This document shows, piece by piece, positions 62,201 to 64,000 of a stretch of DNA of 64,000 nt. The stretch is from Funneliformis mosseae (Eukaryota; Glomeromycota; Glomeromycetes; Glomerales; Glomeraceae), in NCBI GenBank assembly GCA_910592005.1, contig CAJVPP010000002.1, forward strand, positions 1 through 64,000, in the 5' to 3' direction. Each line of letters begins with the position of its first letter. Positions within the stretch are counted from its first letter, which is position 1. A model generated the notes under the pieces. That model was not told the DNA's origin, ran no database searches, and saw only the letters and a list, made by a program, of their open reading frames with translations. The position numbers and the translations under genes are program-made.

Positions 62201-64000
62201 ACCGTATAGTGTCAGCTTGCGTGATGTCAAGCGAGCTATAACATTAGTGAAATTCTTTAATCATTCTCTTGAGAATCGTCCGATTTTAAAAAACGGACAC
62301 AAATATCCATCACCTGGAAAACCAACCATAACAGCTAGATCTTACATTTTAGCACTCAGTCTTTGTTACCATTCTCGATTATGTGATCATGAATTACGTA
62401 AACAATATCGTCATGAAATGGAACAAATCTTACAAATTCATAAAGTTTATGAAGGAGAAGATATGTTTGCTAAAGTCACCAGAGAGGAGCAGGAAGATTA
62501 CATTAATAGAATGCAGTGTTCACCTAAAATAGCAAAGAATGAAGCTTTAATGGAGAATGTTTTAATTATGATTGTATGTATCTTAACCAGGATTCCTGTG
62601 TTCATCATTGGAGAAACCGGGTATGTGATAAAAATAAGTGTTCAGCGTATTAATATGATTAATTATTTTTAATTTTAATCTTTGATAACTATATATATAA
62701 AGATCCTCAAAATCTTTAACGATAGATCTTATTAGTTCGAACTTACGTGGAGCTGATTCAAATGATGAATATTTTAGATCTTTACCACGCGTTTACTTAA
62801 TTCCATTTCAAGGCACTTCATTTTCAACTTCTGATGATATAGTAAAAGTTTTTGTGAAAGCCAGTAGATATCAGGAAACATCATCTAGACAATTTCCTGT
62901 CGTTAGTGTTGTCTTGCTTGATAATGGTAATTTTAATAATTTTAATTTGATCCATTGACCAAAATATTATTATGTTCATCATTCTTTAAAAATTTTTCTT
63001 TTTTAGTCGGTTTTGCTGAAAAAAGTCCTTTCAATCCTTTAAACGTACTTCATTCTTTGCTCGAACCAAGTTATCCGGCAGAAAGACCCAGCGTATCGGT
63101 CATTGGAATATCAAATTGGCGCTTGGATAAAAGTAAAAGCAATCGTGCATTACTCATTCAAAGGTATATTTATCATTATAAACTTTATTATATAAATTAT
63201 CAATTTAATTCCTAAATTATTCTTCCAGACCGCAATTTGGCTTAAATGATTTATTCCATACCAATGAGCATTTATTAAGTACGAATATTAAAGAACCTGA
63301 TCAAAGAATCACGTTAGAACTTTTGGCTAATGCATATTTAGAATATGTGGAACACGGTCAAATTTTATCCAATTTCCATGGTCTTCGAGATTATTACTCG
63401 CTGGTCAAGCGACTTTCGATAGCCGAAATGACACCAGAAAATATTCAAATGGCATTAGCTCGAAATTTTGGAGGAACAGAACTTAATGAAGTATTGTGCA
63501 ATAAATATTTTGGAGATTTCCTTAAAACCTTTAATAAACACAATTCATGGTTTTATAAGCCAATTCCAATCGAGCAACTAATCGATTCAAATTTAGATGA
63601 TCCTGATGCGCGTCATTTAATGTTTGTTGGTAAAAGTGATTCGATCGTAGATTTATTAATTTATCAATTAAAGAGAAAGAATTTGGATCCTGTTGTAATT
63701 TTAGGGTCAAAATTTCCTTACGACCATGCTCATTATCTTATAGATGTTTTGGACAGAATTATGGTATTATTTTTTTTTTTAGAAATATTTATGGAGGGTT
63801 TTTCCCCTCTTACATAACAATTTGATCACATTATTTTAGATATGTGTCGAAGCAGGCAAGCCTTTGATTCTAGCAGATTTGGAAATGGTTTATGGTATTT
63901 TCTTTCTATTTTTATTTTAGTAAATTTTATTTAAATATAATACTAATCAACATTAGTAAATTTTGTTAATAGGAAATCTTTATGATTTATGGGATAAAAA
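59230..64000 (+). CDS. Second RNF213-like gene, N-terminally truncated, partial, one frameshift
   Basis: Exons 59230-59621, 59702-61616, 61687-62620, 62703-62926, 63007-63163, 63229-63763, 63840-63894 and 63973 to the window end. Exon boundaries match exons 3-10 of the upstream copy; the 224, 157 and 55 nt exons have identical lengths. ATG at 59230 (MSLQAIDDVKNFVTNGIYTF) corresponds to residue ~1,080 of the first copy, so the CBM20-like domain and N-arm start are absent. Kept: DLSGQGKTEW, GEVGCGKTSL, Walker B LLFDEINAC, GETGSSKSL, LLDNVG. In exon 3 one base is missing near 62,147 (LASP then a shifted frame; correct reading resumes as VSLRDVKRA), so exon length is 934 instead of 935. Either a recent pseudogene or a sequence error. 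The 3' half, with the E3 module, lies outside the window. Confidence 0.88.
62141..62150 (+). other. Frameshift site in the second RNF213-like gene
   Basis: The first copy reads GCA CAT CCA GTA TTT here; the second reads GCA AGC CCG TAT TT, one base short. Downstream the homologous frame continues uninterrupted to the splice donor at 62,621. Confidence 0.75.

Noticed and set aside
44009..64000. Introns of the RNF213-like genes as sequencing errors or frameshifts between separate genes
   Set aside because: Every junction has GT-AG borders, phases agree, total length is a multiple of three, and the second copy has introns at the same places.

Overview
The window looks like nuclear DNA of an arbuscular-mycorrhizal fungus (Glomeromycotina, Rhizophagus-like). 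It is very AT-rich. Genes are split by many short T-rich GT-AG introns. It holds families that are expanded in these fungi (BTB/BACK, kelch membrane proteins, F-box, cytochrome P450, HMG-box, giant RNF213-like AAA proteins) and much decayed DNA-transposon and Ty3/gypsy material. The organism call is inference; no rRNA or mitochondrial marker is present.

Layout. 0-12.3 kb: a graveyard with a broken BTB-BACK gene (+), a broken kelch-repeat membrane-protein gene (-), transposon scraps including a gypsy gag relic and pogo-like TIR sequence, and a broken 13-exon cytochrome P450 gene (-). 12.35-13.05 kb: a small inverted-repeat element followed by a decayed ~50-63 bp minisatellite. 13.05-31.3 kb: an ~18 kb gene-free block made almost only of A and T, with a few small inverted-repeat elements. 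31.6-32.1 kb: a foldback element carrying an internal tandem duplication. 32.8-34.3 kb: an intact F-box gene (-). 35.5-37.4 kb: an intact 11-exon HAD-superfamily phosphatase of the HDHD5/CECR5 type (+), with a GC-AG intron. 38.2-41.6 kb: two ~115 bp direct repeats bracketing a small HMG-box-like gene (-) and a deleted Tc1/mariner element. 42.3-42.45 kb: a scrap of an RNF213-like gene.

44.0-58.9 kb (+) is the centrepiece: a 15-exon gene whose exon lengths sum to 13,611 nt (4,536 residues plus stop, in frame throughout). It encodes an RNF213-type giant AAA protein: N-terminal CBM20-like domain, N-arm, AAA core with P-loops at about K1467, K1847 and K2164, then an E3-like module with a Cys cluster resembling an RZ finger and no recognisable RING, and a Gln-rich tail made of nine-residue repeats. 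59.2 kb to the window end is a tandem second copy. It starts at its own ATG at the equivalent of residue ~1,080, keeps the exon structure, carries a one-base deletion near 62,147 and runs off the window.

The right half is largely intact while the left 12 kb is largely broken. That argues that the breaks are real decay, not poor sequence. The RNF213-like tandem pair (plus a decayed third piece) is the most interesting system here. By family knowledge it could be a cell-autonomous ubiquitin defence or lipid-droplet machine, but its role in this organism is inference.
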